A stretch of DNA of 64,000 bases from Musa acuminata AAA Group (GCF_036884655.1 NC_088345.1:28189501-28253500), one strand, 5' to 3'; positions 33,163 through 46,711 are shown, counted from the stretch's first letter. Program-made: numbers and translations. The notes: generated by a model not told the origin, from the letters alone.

Positions 33163-34723
33163 AGTTAGGAACGAGTCGGCACTAAGAGGGGGGGTGAATT
33201 AGTGCAGCGAATAAAAATACTTTTGTTTGAAAATCTTCTTAGGATAAAAATCGATTTCAGAAAATATTCATTCATTGAAAATCGATTGGAAAGATGTTAA
33301 CTTAAAAACACTTTTGTAAGCGTGTAATGACGAAGTAGAGCTGTGAGCAGGTAAAATGATTTGCAGTAAAGGTAAACAACAAAATAAAAGGCAGCAAACC
33401 AAATTTTATAGTGGTTTGATCGTCGTGATCTATATCCACTCCGCCGATTCCTCTTCTATCGAGGCCATCGGCATCCATTAACGATCTTCCTTCAATGGGC
33501 AAAGATCAACTACCCTTACAACTCGATTCTTCTTTTGACAAGTTCGGGAGAGAACCTTTACAACCCCCATTTACTCCTCTCGTAAACTATACTAATACTT
33601 AGAGCTTTTAAAGGAATTCACACAAGATTACAATAGTTTTTTCTTCCTTTTTCACTCTCAATTCTTATGTAAGTTAATAAGGGATGAGAGGGGTACTTAT
33701 AGGCCTCAAGTTGATTCAAACTTAGAGCCTAAAAAGATCTTAGCCCGGGTTTCCCGGGTCTTAGTGGTACCATCGCCTATAGCACTAACACTTGGCAGTA
33801 CCATTGCCTGATAGTCTCGGAGACTAGGTCTGGGCGGTACCACCACCTGACATAGTCTCGGAGACTGTGCTACGATGGTTCCACCTGTTTGGTCACTACT
33901 TGGGCCTTTTAACTTGGCCCAACATAGCCCAAACTTGGGCCCAATTGGCCCCTAATTGAGTTGGCCCAATTCCAACCCAATTATATGATAACTATGAAAT
34001 TTAAGGCATACACTAAGCTAAATAAATTTGGAAAGTCTAGGTTTCTTCCGATGAGCTTCCGACGATCTTTCGGTGAACTTCCGATGATCTCTCGGCAATG
34101 TTCCAATGGACTCCCGGCAAGCTTCTGGACTTCATGACGATCTTCTTGGCAAGTTCTGATGAGCTTCTTTGGCAAGATCATAGACTTCTTGGGCGATTCC
34201 GATAGAACTTCCGACGAATGTCCGAACTTCCGATGAACTCTCGAACTCCCAATGAAATCTCATTATTGACTCCGGGACTTCATTTTGCTTTATGCCTTAC
34301 TATCATAGTTAATCCTACACACTTAAAATTTACTTCGTTCTAGACAATTATTACAAGGCTTAAATCAAATGTTGTCCGACATATCATTGGTTCATCGACG
34401 CTTCATCCGATTCTTTGATGCATCGTCCTCTCTTACGACCTATTGCCCAATCAGCCAATTGACCTCCGCAACTCTGATTTTCTTGGCATAATTTTCACTC
34501 TTCTTGGCTCAATGCCCGAACCCATGGCTCGAAGCCTTCTGCCAATACGTCGATCGATCCTTCGACTTAACATCCAATCTTCTACCACGTTTCTCTCTGG
34601 CCCAACATGATTCTTCTTGCTTTAATTGTCTCTTCCTGATCGAAGCTTCCTACATCACTCAAAACATAGATCAAATCATAAACACTATCAATTGGTTTCA
34701 TCATCAAAATCTGAGATTTAACA
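33163..34723 (-). repeat. 3' LTR of E5, subfamily B
   Basis: 1561 bp, ending GATTTAACA next to the decayed PPT complement. Palindromes have sense loop GGT. The sense terminus is GTGCCGACTCGTTCCTAAC, distinct from subfamilies A and C. Confidence 0.88.
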
Positions 34724-36493
34724 ATCTTCCTCTTTTTGATGATGATAACCAATTGATGACAAAGTTAATCTTAACTCCCCCTATTAATATGCCATATTGA
34801 TAGAACTCTTGGATTAAAAAAATCCAAGAAACATGTTATGATAAAATTATCCATAACATTATCATACTTCTCCCCCTTTGTCATCAACAAAAAGGAGAAG
34901 TGCAACTATCAAGTGTTTGATATATAAGCTTTAGGACATTTTAGAACATGCAAGCTAGCAATAACTTTATGTTTTTCAAGTTTATAAATTTTGCTAGATG
35001 TGCAAGTTAGCATGTTTTGCTTCTTGAGATAAGCAAGATAGTATAATTTTCTTCTCTTCTTATATAAGCAAGCTAGCAAGATTTGGTCTCTTTGTGGTGG
35101 GCAAGCTAACAAGTTTTAGCTTCTTCTTCCATATATCATCATGCAAGCTAGTACATTTTATCTCCCCCTTTGTCGTTGTCAAAAAGAAGGGAAGAATATA
35201 ATTTTATAATTCTTTTCCCTTGACATCAATTTTCACATCATGACAAAGATAAACAATAAATTTGCATTATAAACATAATCTCAAGTTTTATCATTCAAGC
35301 TAGCATATTTTTTTATTCTCTTTTGCAATGTGCAAGCTAACAATTTTCTTTTTCTCTTACAACAATTTTTCAATCATATCATGCGATATACAAATCATAA
35401 ATATTTCAAATCATGATGGTATCAAAATGTCAAATTACATTACATCCTACTATGCATGTTACGAATAAATCAATCATCACTATGAGCATATCATACATTA
35501 TAATAAGACATTAAATTTTTTTAAGCATTTATCACTTCATGCATTAAATCAACAATTTAATCATAATACCAAACATTCATCATTTTTTTTCTCAAGCATG
35601 ATACCAAAGCATTCATGATACCAAATATTAAATCAATATTTTTAAACATTTATCACTTCATGATTGTTGGTACCAAACATTCATCATTTATTTTCTCATT
35701 AGTAAATCGCAAAAAGAAACATAGGAGAAAAATATTTCAATTCATGCATAAGAAAAACTCATGATTAAAAAAAAATCTCAAGTTATAATTAAAAAAATCA
35801 TGAATAAAAAAAAATCTCCTCTTAAACAATACGAGAACACATAATAAGATATCTTGATTCATAAAAGATTTCAAGTTATAATTCTCAAGAAATTAACATC
35901 ATGATTTTGATAAAACCCATTAAATTCAAATTCATAATCATCAAAATCACTTTCATAATCCAAGAGATTCATAAAATTGATATAAATAGATTCATCAATA
36001 TCCCTTTTTAAAAACTCGATAAGGTAGGGATTGAGAAATTTTAAAGAAAAATGCTTTCCTCTTTTTTGTTTCAACTTATATAATTGATGCCCTATTCTTT
36101 TATGCCAAATCCATTCATCATTGATTAAAACCGAAACATAAATTTTATCATCAAAATCATCATGACCAATCACATTAAACATAAGGCTTTTTCAAACAAG
36201 AGATTTGATTCATCAATTTTTTTTGATAAGTCATTCATCATTTTAATTTCAATGATAATATATTTTCCTTTTTATGAGTTTTATATAAATATGCTCAAGT
36301 TTTTCGTATGAAAATCATCCATCATGTTTAAAATAGAAAAGTAATACACAATCATCATGCATAATTAAATCATTTAATTATCAAATATGATTTCATAAAC
36401 ATAAAACATTTAATTTTAATATTTTGTTCTTTTATCATAAAACATGCAATTGTCATGATATATATATATATATATAACTAATCATGAAAAGCA
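34724..36493 (-). other. Noncoding spacer of E5
   Basis: A+T-rich with the usual parts: hairpin at 34866-34901, PPT-like tctccccctttgtcgttg near 35161, and the block shared with other spacers (about 35410-35465). A 103-codon frame at 35871-36182 shows no recognisable domain. Confidence 0.75.
34866..34901 (-). promoter_or_regulatory. Conserved hairpin with PPT arm (E5 copy)
   Basis: Identical arms and loop to E3 and E4, about 140 nt from the terminal PPT, even though this element is heavily mutated elsewhere. Confidence 0.72.
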
Positions 36494-37418
36494 CTAAGTA
36501 ATTTCATGGTAAGGAAAAAGATATTCAATTGAGTTGCTTACCTTATTGACAAAAGCCATCAAAGCGTAATTCGCCACCTTGCCCTTGTTGGTTTGCTCCT
36601 CGTATTCGAATGCACTCGTTTTATCCTAAGTCACTTTGAGTGCTCTCTTCTTCTTTGGCAACTTCTTTTTAAGTTCATTGTTATTCTTTAATTCTTGTTT
36701 AATGAACTTTTTAAGTTTTATAGTAATGAGTGGTCTTCATTTGTTCTCAGTGTCAAATCCTTCCTATTCTTTGGAAGTTGTTCTCATGTTCATTTTGTGC
36801 CATACAACTCATTTCAAGGGTCATTAAAGACTCAATAAGTTTTTCAAGAAGGAAAGTATTCAAATCCTTGGCCTCTTGAATGGTCGTTACTTTAGGATCT
36901 CAAGTTTTAGAAAGAGATCGTAAAACTTTATTAGCAAGTTCAAGATTCGAAAAACATTTGCCAAGAGCTTTTAATCCATTGATGATATCCATAAAACGGG
37001 TGTACATATCAATAATGGTTTCACATGGCTTCATACGAAATAATTCTAAATCATGCATCAAAAAATTTATCTTAGAATCTTTTACTCTACAAGTGATTTT
37101 GTGTGTGATTTCAAGTGTATGTCAAATATTAAAAACCATTTCACAAATAGAAACATGATTAAACTCATTTTTGCTCAAAGCACAAAATAGAGCGTTCATA
37201 GCTCTAGCATTTAAAGAGAAAGTATTCTTCTCCAACTCATTCCAATCATTCATTGGAAGAGAAGACTTTTAAAAACTAAATTCGATTATATTCCATAAAT
37301 CAAGATTCAACGAAAGCAAGAAAACTCTTATTCAAGTTTTCCATTATGTGTAGTCCATCTCATTGAACTTGGGAGGACGAAGGTTAGAAAAGCCCTCTTG
37401 AAAGCCAAGAAGAGCTAT
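36494..37418 (-). pseudogene. gag: gag of E5, degraded
   Basis: Homologous to the other gags through its length but with many stops. The start codon has become ATA (37416-37418). There is no zinc knuckle: Lys-rich sequence passes directly to DKTSAFEYEE, and the end is YHEIT-stop at 36494. A strong donor-like site AAG|GTAAGC lies at 36544-36536 on the minus strand. Confidence 0.85.
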
Positions 37419-37453
37419 TTCTCTTAGGTTTTAAACCAAACGAGAAAAACATG

Positions 37454-37465
37454 GCTCTGATACCA
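37454..37465 (-). other. Primer-binding site of E5 (tRNA-iMet)
   Basis: Full match TGGTATCAGAGC on the minus strand, preserved in an otherwise decayed element. Confidence 0.9.
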
Positions 37466-37467
37466 AC

Positions 37468-38267
37468 TATTAGGAATGAGTCGAAACTAAGAGGGGGGGG
37501 GGGTGAATTCGTGCAGCGAATAAAAAAACGTCAGTTCAAAAATCTTCTTAGGATAAAAACCGATTTCGAAAAATATTCCTTTGTTAAAAACCAATCGGAA
37601 AGATGTTAACTTAAAAACACTTTTGTAAGCATGTAATGAGGAAGTATAGCAGTGAGTAGGTAAAATGATTTGCAGCAACCGTGAACAGCAAAGTAAAAAG
37701 CAACAAACTAGATTTTATAGTGGTTCGATCGTCGTGACCTACATTCACTCTGCCGATTCCTCTTCGGTCGAGGCCACCGGCATCCACTAATGATCTTCCT
37801 TCAATGGGCGAAGATCAACTACCCTTACAACTCGATTCTCCTTTTGACAAGTTCAAGAGAGAACATTTACAACCCCCACTTACTCCTCTCTTAAACTACA
37901 CTAACACTTAGAGCTTTTAGAGGAGTTCACACAAGATTACAATAGCGTTTTCTTCCTTTTTCACTCTCAATTCTTGTGTAAGTTAACCAGAGATGAGAGG
38001 GGTATTTATAGGCCTCAAGTGGATTCAAACTTGGAGTCTAAAAAGATCTTATCCTGGGTTTCCCGGGTCCTGACAGTACTATCACCTATGCTGGATAGTA
38101 CCACCGCCCAGACTTGCGGTACCACCGCTTGACAGTCTTAGAGACTAAGTCCGGTCGGTACCACTACCTAACACGATCTCGTAGATTGTGCCACGACGGT
38201 TTCACTTGTTTGGTCACTATTTGGGCCTTTTCACTTGGCCCAACATAGACCAAACTTAGGCCCAATT
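37468..38267 (-). repeat. 5' LTR of E5, truncated
   Basis: Starts TATTAGGAATGAG (TG changed to TA), has an 11-G run, the TATA block near 38005 and GGT-loop palindromes. Similarity to the 3' LTR stops after ggcccaatt, where repeat H begins, so about half of the LTR is lost. Confidence 0.87.
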
Positions 38268-40751
38268 TATCATGGACAAACTTCTAAACAGGATGTTTAA
38301 TGTAATGCTGATGTATGTCAATGTCTTTTGGTATGTTCATGCTTTGCACAACATATAGAGGGATGGCCGAAGGCTTAATAATCCCATTTTAGTTGGGTTT
38401 GGTGGCCGTTTTAGGCTTGCAAATAAAGGTTATGTCATGTGGACACTTGTGAGAGATTTTTGATCTATAATGGACCATTTTGACCCTTTATTATGTAACT
38501 GTTCAGAGCTTGTAAAGTATGTTTATAATTTACATTGTCTATGAAGTGTTTCTTGGAATGTTTGCTTGTGGATCCCGAGCGAGGCGTTCTCTCTAACCCG
38601 TTTTCTCTTTCGTAGGTCCTAAGGAACCATGGGAGGCTTCGGGGAGGCTGACCTTTGCGGACGGACATGCAAGGGTGCCACACAACTTAGATAAAACCAA
38701 CTAAGTCTGTGACAAACACTTATAGAAACACTTGACATGCAAATGTGGAGGACCTCGCGGGGCTACATTGAGGGCAGTCAGCACACACGCGACCGTTTGG
38801 GGGGAAATCGGGCATGAAGATGTAGGGAAAAGGAGTCGCTCGGAGGAGTGGGCATCTGAGATTAGCATTCAGAGAAATGGCCAACCCTTCGCATAAGAGG
38901 CACCATGAGAACAGGCAAGCTTGGAAGAATGCAGAGTGCACAAAGGTTGGGATGGCTGAGTTTAAGCTACGACTCAACGTTGACAACTATACTTGATGGT
39001 GCTCAAGGTAAGCGAGATGCTTGGTAAAGGATGAGACCATGCAAGGTGAAATTAGTTGCTTAGCGACTGAAAGAGTTGTGCAAAGCTCACAGAGGTGAGA
39101 GGAATTGCTAACTTGAAGAATTTGATACTCATGTATGGGCTTGTATGTGGACGATGAAATGTTCACAGCCATCCCAAGGTGACCGAAACTCAGCACCATA
39201 GAGCATTGAAACTTTCTCTTCAGCATGTGAAGGACACATCCATAGGAGGCTAAAGTGTGTAGTGAGTTCAGTATGTTGCTAGGCCTTGAGTAGTGGGGGC
39301 TGTATTGACGTGGAGTCACAATCTAGCAAGTGCGTTTGTAGGAGGCAGAACAATGCATAATTTGTTCAGCAAATCGGAGTAGTCCAAAGGGATGGTGGTC
39401 TCCAAACCAAAGAGAGATGTTGCTCCAATGGGATAGATATCCAAGAGAGATAAGTCCCAGCTCTCCAGAGGAAGAATCATGTGTAATAGACCACACATGT
39501 TGAGGAGGAGTACCTCACCAAACAATAACTCTATAAAGCTCAATGGACCGAGCAAGCGGTGAGGAATCGTCGCATGATCTCGCTTAAGAGAATGCATTGG
39601 TGGATGCATTACGAGATCAAGTGGGGGAGCGACCCAAAGCAACACAAATGAAGGCACACTTGGAGTCAATATGGAGATCAGACTTAAGGGAGTGCTGACC
39701 CATGGAATAGTGGGTGCAAGGGCCACCATCAACTCAATGCAAAAATGAGGAGTGGAGCAACTTGGGTGTAACTTGGTGAAGTACCCAAGCTGCATGAAGG
39801 GAGACATCATAGAAGATGGAACATGGAGCGGAGGCACAGTGCTTTCCTTGGACAGAGGTCAAGGACATGAACTCTTGCAAAGGCAAAAGCAGGATCATGT
39901 TGTTCCATGGGTCCTTTATTCTGACGGAGTGGACTCATCTTGCATGGTGCCAAAGACGAAGGAAGCTTCTGGGCACATGCACCTTATCTTGGAGAAGCAT
40001 TTGATGGAGGAACTAAGGTGACTCAACTTACGGAGGTGAAGTTGGGTTCAGAAGGCCTTGGCAAGGGGCAAGAGGACGCGGAGGCGGGTACTCTTGAAGA
40101 ATATGCCATAGTGTTGCCATTCAAGTTGCCATGAAGGAAGCGGTGCATAGCGAAGATTGTGCTAGTAGGGGCAAAGGCCCAGGATCCAGACAATGGTGCA
40201 CTAATTGCAGCGAAGTCGAGGGACATCAGGAGCTACTAGGCTACGGACTATCCTAGAGTGGTGCTTTATCTAGGTGTGACCCAAGAGTGGGTGGATGAAG
40301 GTCAATTGCCAAAGGAGCAAACAAAATCGAAAGTGGAAGAGACCTTGTAATGTATTGGCAGAGGCCACACATGGAGGGATCACAATTCAAGTTTATCCCA
40401 CAAGGATCATAATGCAATGGTGATGTCACAAGGAGGTGACATGGTGCAACGTATCGTGATGGAATAGTTCGTGGCAATGCGATACACATGACATAGTCCC
40501 GTGAGGGATTAGATCATACGGAGGTATGATCGGGAGCTACTGGAAGCTCCACTTCGATGAACAACACGATGGCAAGAAGGGCTATGGATTCAAGAAGTGA
40601 AGGCCATGGTACTGCAGAGACGGGTCTTCCATGCATGCATCGAATTTTGCATTGGATAAAAGCCTTGGTCATCAGCATATGGGGGTTGTGTTCCACCAAG
40701 GAAAAAGTTTGAATGCATGTACTAGTGAGTCCCATGGGAGGGACTTGATCA
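38268..40751 (+). repeat. Repeat H, left part: unclassified, noncoding
   Basis: Base composition unlike the copia spacers: purine-rich on the plus strand and richer in G+C. Around 38580-38720 it resembles an LTR 3' end (aataaag-type A-rich signal near 38420, then gtgccacacaactta and a TGTGACA end near 38716), followed by a long tract without a convincing plus-strand frame. I suspect the LTR end and untranslated region of a Ty3/gypsy or large non-autonomous element. It continues at 60444 after E6. Confidence 0.5.
39316..39837 (-). other. Open frame of 173 codons in repeat H, function unknown
   Basis: The longest frame in this repeat. The product is hydrophobic and rich in Leu, Pro and Ser, with no motif I recognise. 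It lies opposite a purine-rich strand, which lowers stop frequency, so it may be chance. No neighbour supports a role. Confidence 0.2.
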
Positions 40752-42373
40752 TGTTAGGATCGGAGTGGCACTAAGAGGGGGGGGGGGGGGGGTGAATTAG
40801 TGCAATGGTAAAGTATGATAAACTTTCGACGATTTAAACACTTTCGGAAACTTCGTACTATAAAAGCAACGTTTCGTTTGAAACCGTTTCGATTGCATTT
40901 TAACTTGAAGGCAGGAAGCTATTGAAGGGGTTTGTAGTAAGGTAATAGCAGGAAGTAAATACAAGCCAGAGAAGATTGTAGTTTATAGTGGTTCGGTCAA
41001 TCGTGACCTACATCCACTCCTCCGATTCCTCTTTCGTCGAGGCCACCGGCATCCACTAACGATCTTCCTTTACAAGGCGAAGATCAACCTCCTTCTTACA
41101 CCCCTCTTACAACCTCTTACAAGTGGTTCACCCCTTTTACAAAGATTTCAATGAAAAAAAAGGAGGTGAACACTCAAGCTATTGAAAACAAGACTTTTCC
41201 TAAAGCTTTTCTCAACTTCTAGCTTCTCAAAAGTTTGTTATCTCAGCTGAGATTTGAGAGGTATTTATAGGCCTCAAGATAATTCAAATTTGGGCTCCAA
41301 AATTTGAATTCTTTTTTGTTTTCGATGCTGGCGGTGCCACCGCCTGTTAGTGTTAGACATTGACAGTGGACTGGCGGTGCCACCGCTTGGCTCTCGGGTG
41401 TTGGGCGGTGCCACCGCCCAACTCTCGGGTGCTGGGTGGTGCAACCGCCCAGTCTGGCGGTGCCACCACTAGACCCTTCGGTTCACTAGTTGGGCTTTAA
41501 ATTTAGCCCAAACCAAGTCTAATTTTGGGCCCAATTGGCCCCTAACCATGATATAGGATCATCTCTTAATCCTAATCCTAATTAATGTGCTAACTATGAA
41601 TTTAAAGATATTTCCTAAGCTTTTACAAAGTCCGCAAGTGAAGACTTCTTCCGGCGAGCTTCCGACGAACTTTCGGCGGTCTTCCAATAAACTCTCGAAA
41701 ACTATTCTACGGACTCCCGGCAAGCTCCTAGACTTCACGATTTGATCTTGGTGAGTTCCAACGAGCTTCTTTGGCAAGCTTCGATCTTTCTCGGTGAGCT
41801 CCGCGAACTTCCAACGAACCATCCGACGAGCTTCCGAAAAATCCTTCGGCAAGCTCCCTACTCATTCTTGGCTAGTTCCAGCAGCATTCCTGATGAACCT
41901 TCGGACTTCCGTCGAACTCTCGAACTCGCAACAAATCCTTTGCACTTTACTCCGACACTTTGTTTCGCTTTATGTCTTCATCGTTATCATAATTAATCTT
42001 GCACACACAAGCCAAAACTCTACTCCGATCTAGACAATTATTACAACGCGAATTGACATTCTGTTGCCCGGCACATCATTGGTTGACGCTTCGTCCGATT
42101 CTTCAGTGCATCGTCCTTTCTTGCGGCTTGTTACCCAATTGGCGGTTGAACTCTGCAACCCCGATATCCTTGGCGTAATTCCACTCTTGGCCCGATGCCC
42201 GACGTCCGAAGCCTTCTGCCATCCAATATCCTAATGTGATCTCCTCCGGCGCAACATCAATTCTTCCTACGTTAACTATCTAATCCTGATCGAGTAGACC
42301 TGCATCACTCAAAATGCAGTTAAACATCTAAACACAATCAATTAGTTTCATCATCAAAATCCGAGATTCAACA
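40752..42373 (-). repeat. 3' LTR of E6, subfamily C
   Basis: 1622 bp with plus-strand ends TGTTAGGATCGG and GATTCAACA, a 16-G run (40777-40792), GGC-loop palindromes (41330-41470) and the TATA block near 41262. Confidence 0.92.
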
Positions 42374-45300
42374 ATCTCCCCCTTTTTTATGATGACAACT
42401 AATTGATGACTAACGGAGTTAACCTTAACTCCTCGGAGTTTAACTAAACTCCCCCTATCAATATGCCATTGATAGAACACTTGGATTATCCCAAATCCAA
42501 GTAACATTCATCACATGTTATGAAAAACATTTAAACCATCATGCAAATATATAAAATATTCAATTTAATGTATGAAGTCATCAATATACTTCTCCCCCTT
42601 TGTCATCAACAAAAAGCAGAAATTCCTACTCTTATGTGTTTAGAGAAAAAAAAGTTCCATACATTGCATGAAAAACATAGTATCAAATTTTATCGTCATG
42701 CAATCTAGCAATTAAATATGTGTAAGTTTATCATGTTTGCTTTTCTTGAGATAACAACTAATTGCTTCTCTTTAGACTACAAGCTAGCAATTTTCATGAT
42801 ATACAAGTTGCAAGCTAGCAAATTTTTGCTTCCTTTACAATGTTTGAGCTAGCAATTTTGCTTTCGTAGCATGTTTTGTATTTTGAGATAGACAAGATAG
42901 CACATTTGCCTTTTTTTTGAGATAGCAACTCTTTTGAGATAGTGATCTTAGCAAATTTTACATCATGCAAGGTAGCAAATTTTTGTGATGTTCAAGATAA
43001 TAAGTTCTTTCTTCTCTTTTGAGAAGTGCTATTTTTGCTTCCTTTATAAAGTACAAGCTAGCAAAGTGTTTGAAAAAGTGAGCAAGTTTTGCAACATACA
43101 AGCTAGCAAAAATTTTGAAAGCAAATACAAGATAGCTTTCTTGTGTAAGCTCATGATTCTTGCTTCCTATTGCAATGTACAAGTTGCAAGTTTTGCTTCT
43201 TGTGATAGGCAAGATAGCACTTTTGCAAATTTTTTGTTTCTTAAGATAGGCAAGCTTGTGATGTTTAAGATAGCAAGCTCTTTCTTCTCTTTTGAGAAGT
43301 GTCATTTTTGCTTTCTTAGCAAAATGCCAAACTACCAAGAGACAATGTTTTATATGAGGCAAGCAAACAATTTGGCAAGTGTTACATTTGCATCTTCTCT
43401 TTAGATGTGTAGGAAAGTAAATAATTTTTTATATTTTCTTGACATTTCAAGCTAGCAATTTTCGGTGATGTTCAAGATATCAATTTCTTCTCTTTTGAGA
43501 AGTGTAATTTTTTGCCTTTTTCTTGAATTGTGCTAGCAATCTATCTCCCCCTTTGTCATTGTCAAAAAGAAGGGAAAACTCTGGCTAAAAATTTCAACCA
43601 TTCAACAAGCCAAATATACAAAGAATTCATGAAAGATATCAATAAGGATCAATTCATGAATACCAAAGATATGATTCATGGTTCATTAAAATTCTTCTTA
43701 ACAAGTTCATGATCAAGATTCATATAATTCATAATAAAGCAAATTGATGTACAATCATCACACAAGGCATACAAGGCAAAGAAATCTTGTTATTTCTATA
43801 TTATGAAATATATGATATCAAGGCTCATGATTCATTTGAAAAGATATAGCATAAAGTGCAACTTCAAACATTCTTATCAAGATCACATTTTAAAATATTC
43901 CAAGTATCAAGATATCAATATGACACTTTATTGAATTCTTAGAAATCAAAAGACAAGTTACACTTCATTTGAAGAATTCCTTTTTGATAAATGGAGGGAG
44001 CATAATGAACGATCTTGATTTATAAAGAACTTCATGTTATAATTATCAAGATCATGATTTTAATAATTATTTTCTTTAGCAAAGAATCACAAAAACACTT
44101 TATTTTTGCATAAGAAATCTCATTGTATTATGATTTATAAATTCTTTCTCTACACATGAATCATAGGAGATATAATAGCAATGATATCATGATTCATTTG
44201 GTAATAAATAGCAAGGAGAACAATTTGTTTCTTGCATAAGAAATCTCAATAAGATCACATTTCACAAGAAATTTCAAGTATCAAATATCAAGTAATCATC
44301 ATGTTTCTTCTTAAGTCAAGAAGTCAAGGGAAAGTTCATGATTCGGTTAAAACAAAATTTCATTCAAGTTAATAAAAAAAAATCATAATCAAATTATGAT
44401 TTTTGAGATTCAAAACATGAATAACGTTATTACTATTTCATCAAAATCAATTTCGAGATTCACACAATATCATGAAATCATTAATCTCGATAAGATGGGA
44501 AAAGCATTTTCTTTTTAAGTGATTCTTTTAACACATCAAAAAAAAAAACTCATTCATAATTCAAGTGATTTACAAGATATCATAAATGAATTTATCACTT
44601 GTATTTCATCAAATCGAGAACTCTAGGAATAGAAAATGATTGAAGCATTTAGCATGATTGAAGCATGATTTATATTTAAAATGTATCTTATGTCGTAAAT
44701 ACGAATCAAGCATTTGTCAAATATGAAATCATCCTCAAAATTACATTCAATAAATTCATATATAACAAGCATAGATTTATTGAAAAATCAATAAGATAGA
44801 GGATTACTTTTCATTTTTATAAATTTATATTCATGTGATTTTCTTCTTATGAGCATGCCTTTGCCCCCCCCCCTTTTTTTTTTAAATGCAACATTCAAGA
44901 TAGAAGGGTAAATTTCGTAAAATAAATTATCAAGCATGATTCCATGATAACATCCTTTTAATATCTTGATATTCATTATCAAGTATGATTTCAAAAAGTA
45001 TGTTCAAGAGAAATCATTAAGACCAAATGCATGATACACTCATTTAATTTCAAAATATTCATCATATTTATTTTCATGAGATTCACAAGATTGGTAAAAT
45101 AAATTCATTAATCTCAATAGGATATAAAATTCATTTCTATTTCATACAATTGATTTCATGTGAGGGTATTTAAGTCTTTTTATGAAAACATGTATCATCA
45201 TTTAAAATCAAAACATAAGTTTCGTCATTAAGCCATCAAGACCAAACACATTCAAAATGATATCACATCTATCATTAAAAGACTATCAAGAAATTCATAC

Positions 45301-45683
45301 AAAGATGTACATGCACTATGTCATCTTAATATGTCATGAGAATGTCATCTTAATTCGTCATAAAAATGATTAAACCAAAAACATGTTAATCCAAGTGTTA
45401 ATTTAAAATGAGAGTTTTAAATCAATATTTACTTCAAAAACTCATGCATGACATAAAATCATCAAGATACACATGCATAGATTAATCCTAAGCATTATCA
45501 CATATCATATAGTTATCATCCCTAATATTGCATACATCATTCAACATTTCAAAACATAACATGTATGAAACCTTAGCAATATACTTTTCATGATTAAATT
45601 TTTAAATTTTCAAAGATGCTAAAAATAAAAACAATTTTTTATTTTCTATTCCTACTATTTAAATTAAGTACTCTTGAAAAACT
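42374..45683 (-). other. Noncoding spacer of E6
   Basis: 3.3 kb, A+T-rich. It holds the PPT complement at its left edge, a weakened hairpin (42588-42624), another PPT-like block near 43549 and degenerate gctagcaattttg motifs (42700-43520). From about 44430 to 45600 it is nearly collinear with the E7 spacer (50550-51720). No pol similarity. Confidence 0.78.
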
Positions 45684-46626
45684 TTAAGTAATTTCAAAAT
45701 AATTCAAGAGAGTTGAGTTACTTACCTTGTAGTCGAAGCCCATCAATGCCCAATTCGTCGTTTCACCTTTGGAAGTTCTTGATTCATCCTTGGTTATCTT
45801 CCTCTTTTTTGGCCTCTTCCTTCATTCAAGTTCATTGTCTATTTTAGATTTTTGTTTAATAAACTTATTAAGATTTAGTGTTCGAAGTTCAAGTTCATCA
45901 TTGTCCTCATCACATGAGTCATCGCTCAAGTGGTATTCATTTGTCCGGAATTCCAAATCCTTCCTATTCTTTGGAAGGTGGTTCAAGTGTTGATTGTGTT
46001 CATCATGTGCATTTGCACCATTTCATATGTCATCAATGAGCCGATAAGTTCTTCAAGTGGAAAAATATTTAAATCTTTTGTTTCTTGTATTGCCGTTACT
46101 TTTGATTCCCAAGCTTTAGAAAGTTATCGTAAAACTTTACTAAGAAGTTCAAAATTCGAGAAACATTTGCCAAGAACTTGTAAACCATTAACGACATCCA
46201 TAAAACGGGTGTACATGTCAACAATGGTTTCGCTCGGCTTCATTCGAAAAAGCTCGAAATCATACATTAAAATTTTAACTTTGAGTCTTTGACTCTACTA
46301 GTTCCCTCGTGTGTGATTTCAAGTGTTCACCAAATATCAAAAGCCGTTTCGCACATTGAAATCCGATTGAACTCATTTTTGTCCAAAGCATAAAATAAGG
46401 CATTCATAGCCTTTGCGTTTAAAGAAAAATACTTCTTCTCCAAATCCGACCATTCGTTTATCGGTTTAGAGGGAAGTTAAAAATTATTTTCAACGATATT
46501 CCATAAATCTAAATTCATAGAAATCAAGAAAACTCTCATTCGAGTTTTCCAATAAGTGTAGTCCAATCCGTTAAACAACGGTGGACGAAAAATCGATAAG
46601 CCCTCTTAAAAGCCATGAAGAGCCAT
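45684..46626 (-). pseudogene. gag: gag of E6, broken
   Basis: Starts at the ATG complement 46624-46626 but meets a stop after six codons and further stops and frame changes later. UBN2 motifs are readable (YWKTRMRVFLISMNLDLWN, SLNAKAMNALF, CETAFDIW). It shares LPSKPINEWSDLEK with E3 and E7 rather than with the C-type LTR elements E4 and E8. No knuckle; it ends YFEIT. The end is preceded by AAG|GTAAGT at 45728-45720. Confidence 0.88.
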
Positions 46627-46676
46627 TTCTCTCGGGTGTAAATCTGAAATGAGAAATACCGGGCTCAAATACCAAT

Positions 46677-46711
46677 TGTTAGGATCAGAGTGGCACTAAG
46701 AGGGGGGTGAA
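46677..46711 (-). repeat. First 35 bp of the E6 5' LTR
   Basis: TGTTAGGATCAGAGTGGCAC, a G run and gtgaa, then the E7 terminus. Two LTR ends thus lie 35 bp apart. The adjacent PBS (46663-46674) has two mismatches to the iMet sequence. Confidence 0.9.

Larger units (their letters stand above)
33163..38267 (-). mobile_element. E5: gag-only Sirevirus-like element, subfamily B, truncated
   Basis: 3' LTR 33163-34723, spacer 34724-36493, gag 36494-37418, PBS 37454-37465, and a 5' LTR that breaks off at about 38267. The outer base pair of the left LTR is mutated (ag for tg). It is degraded and cannot be active. Confidence 0.88.
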
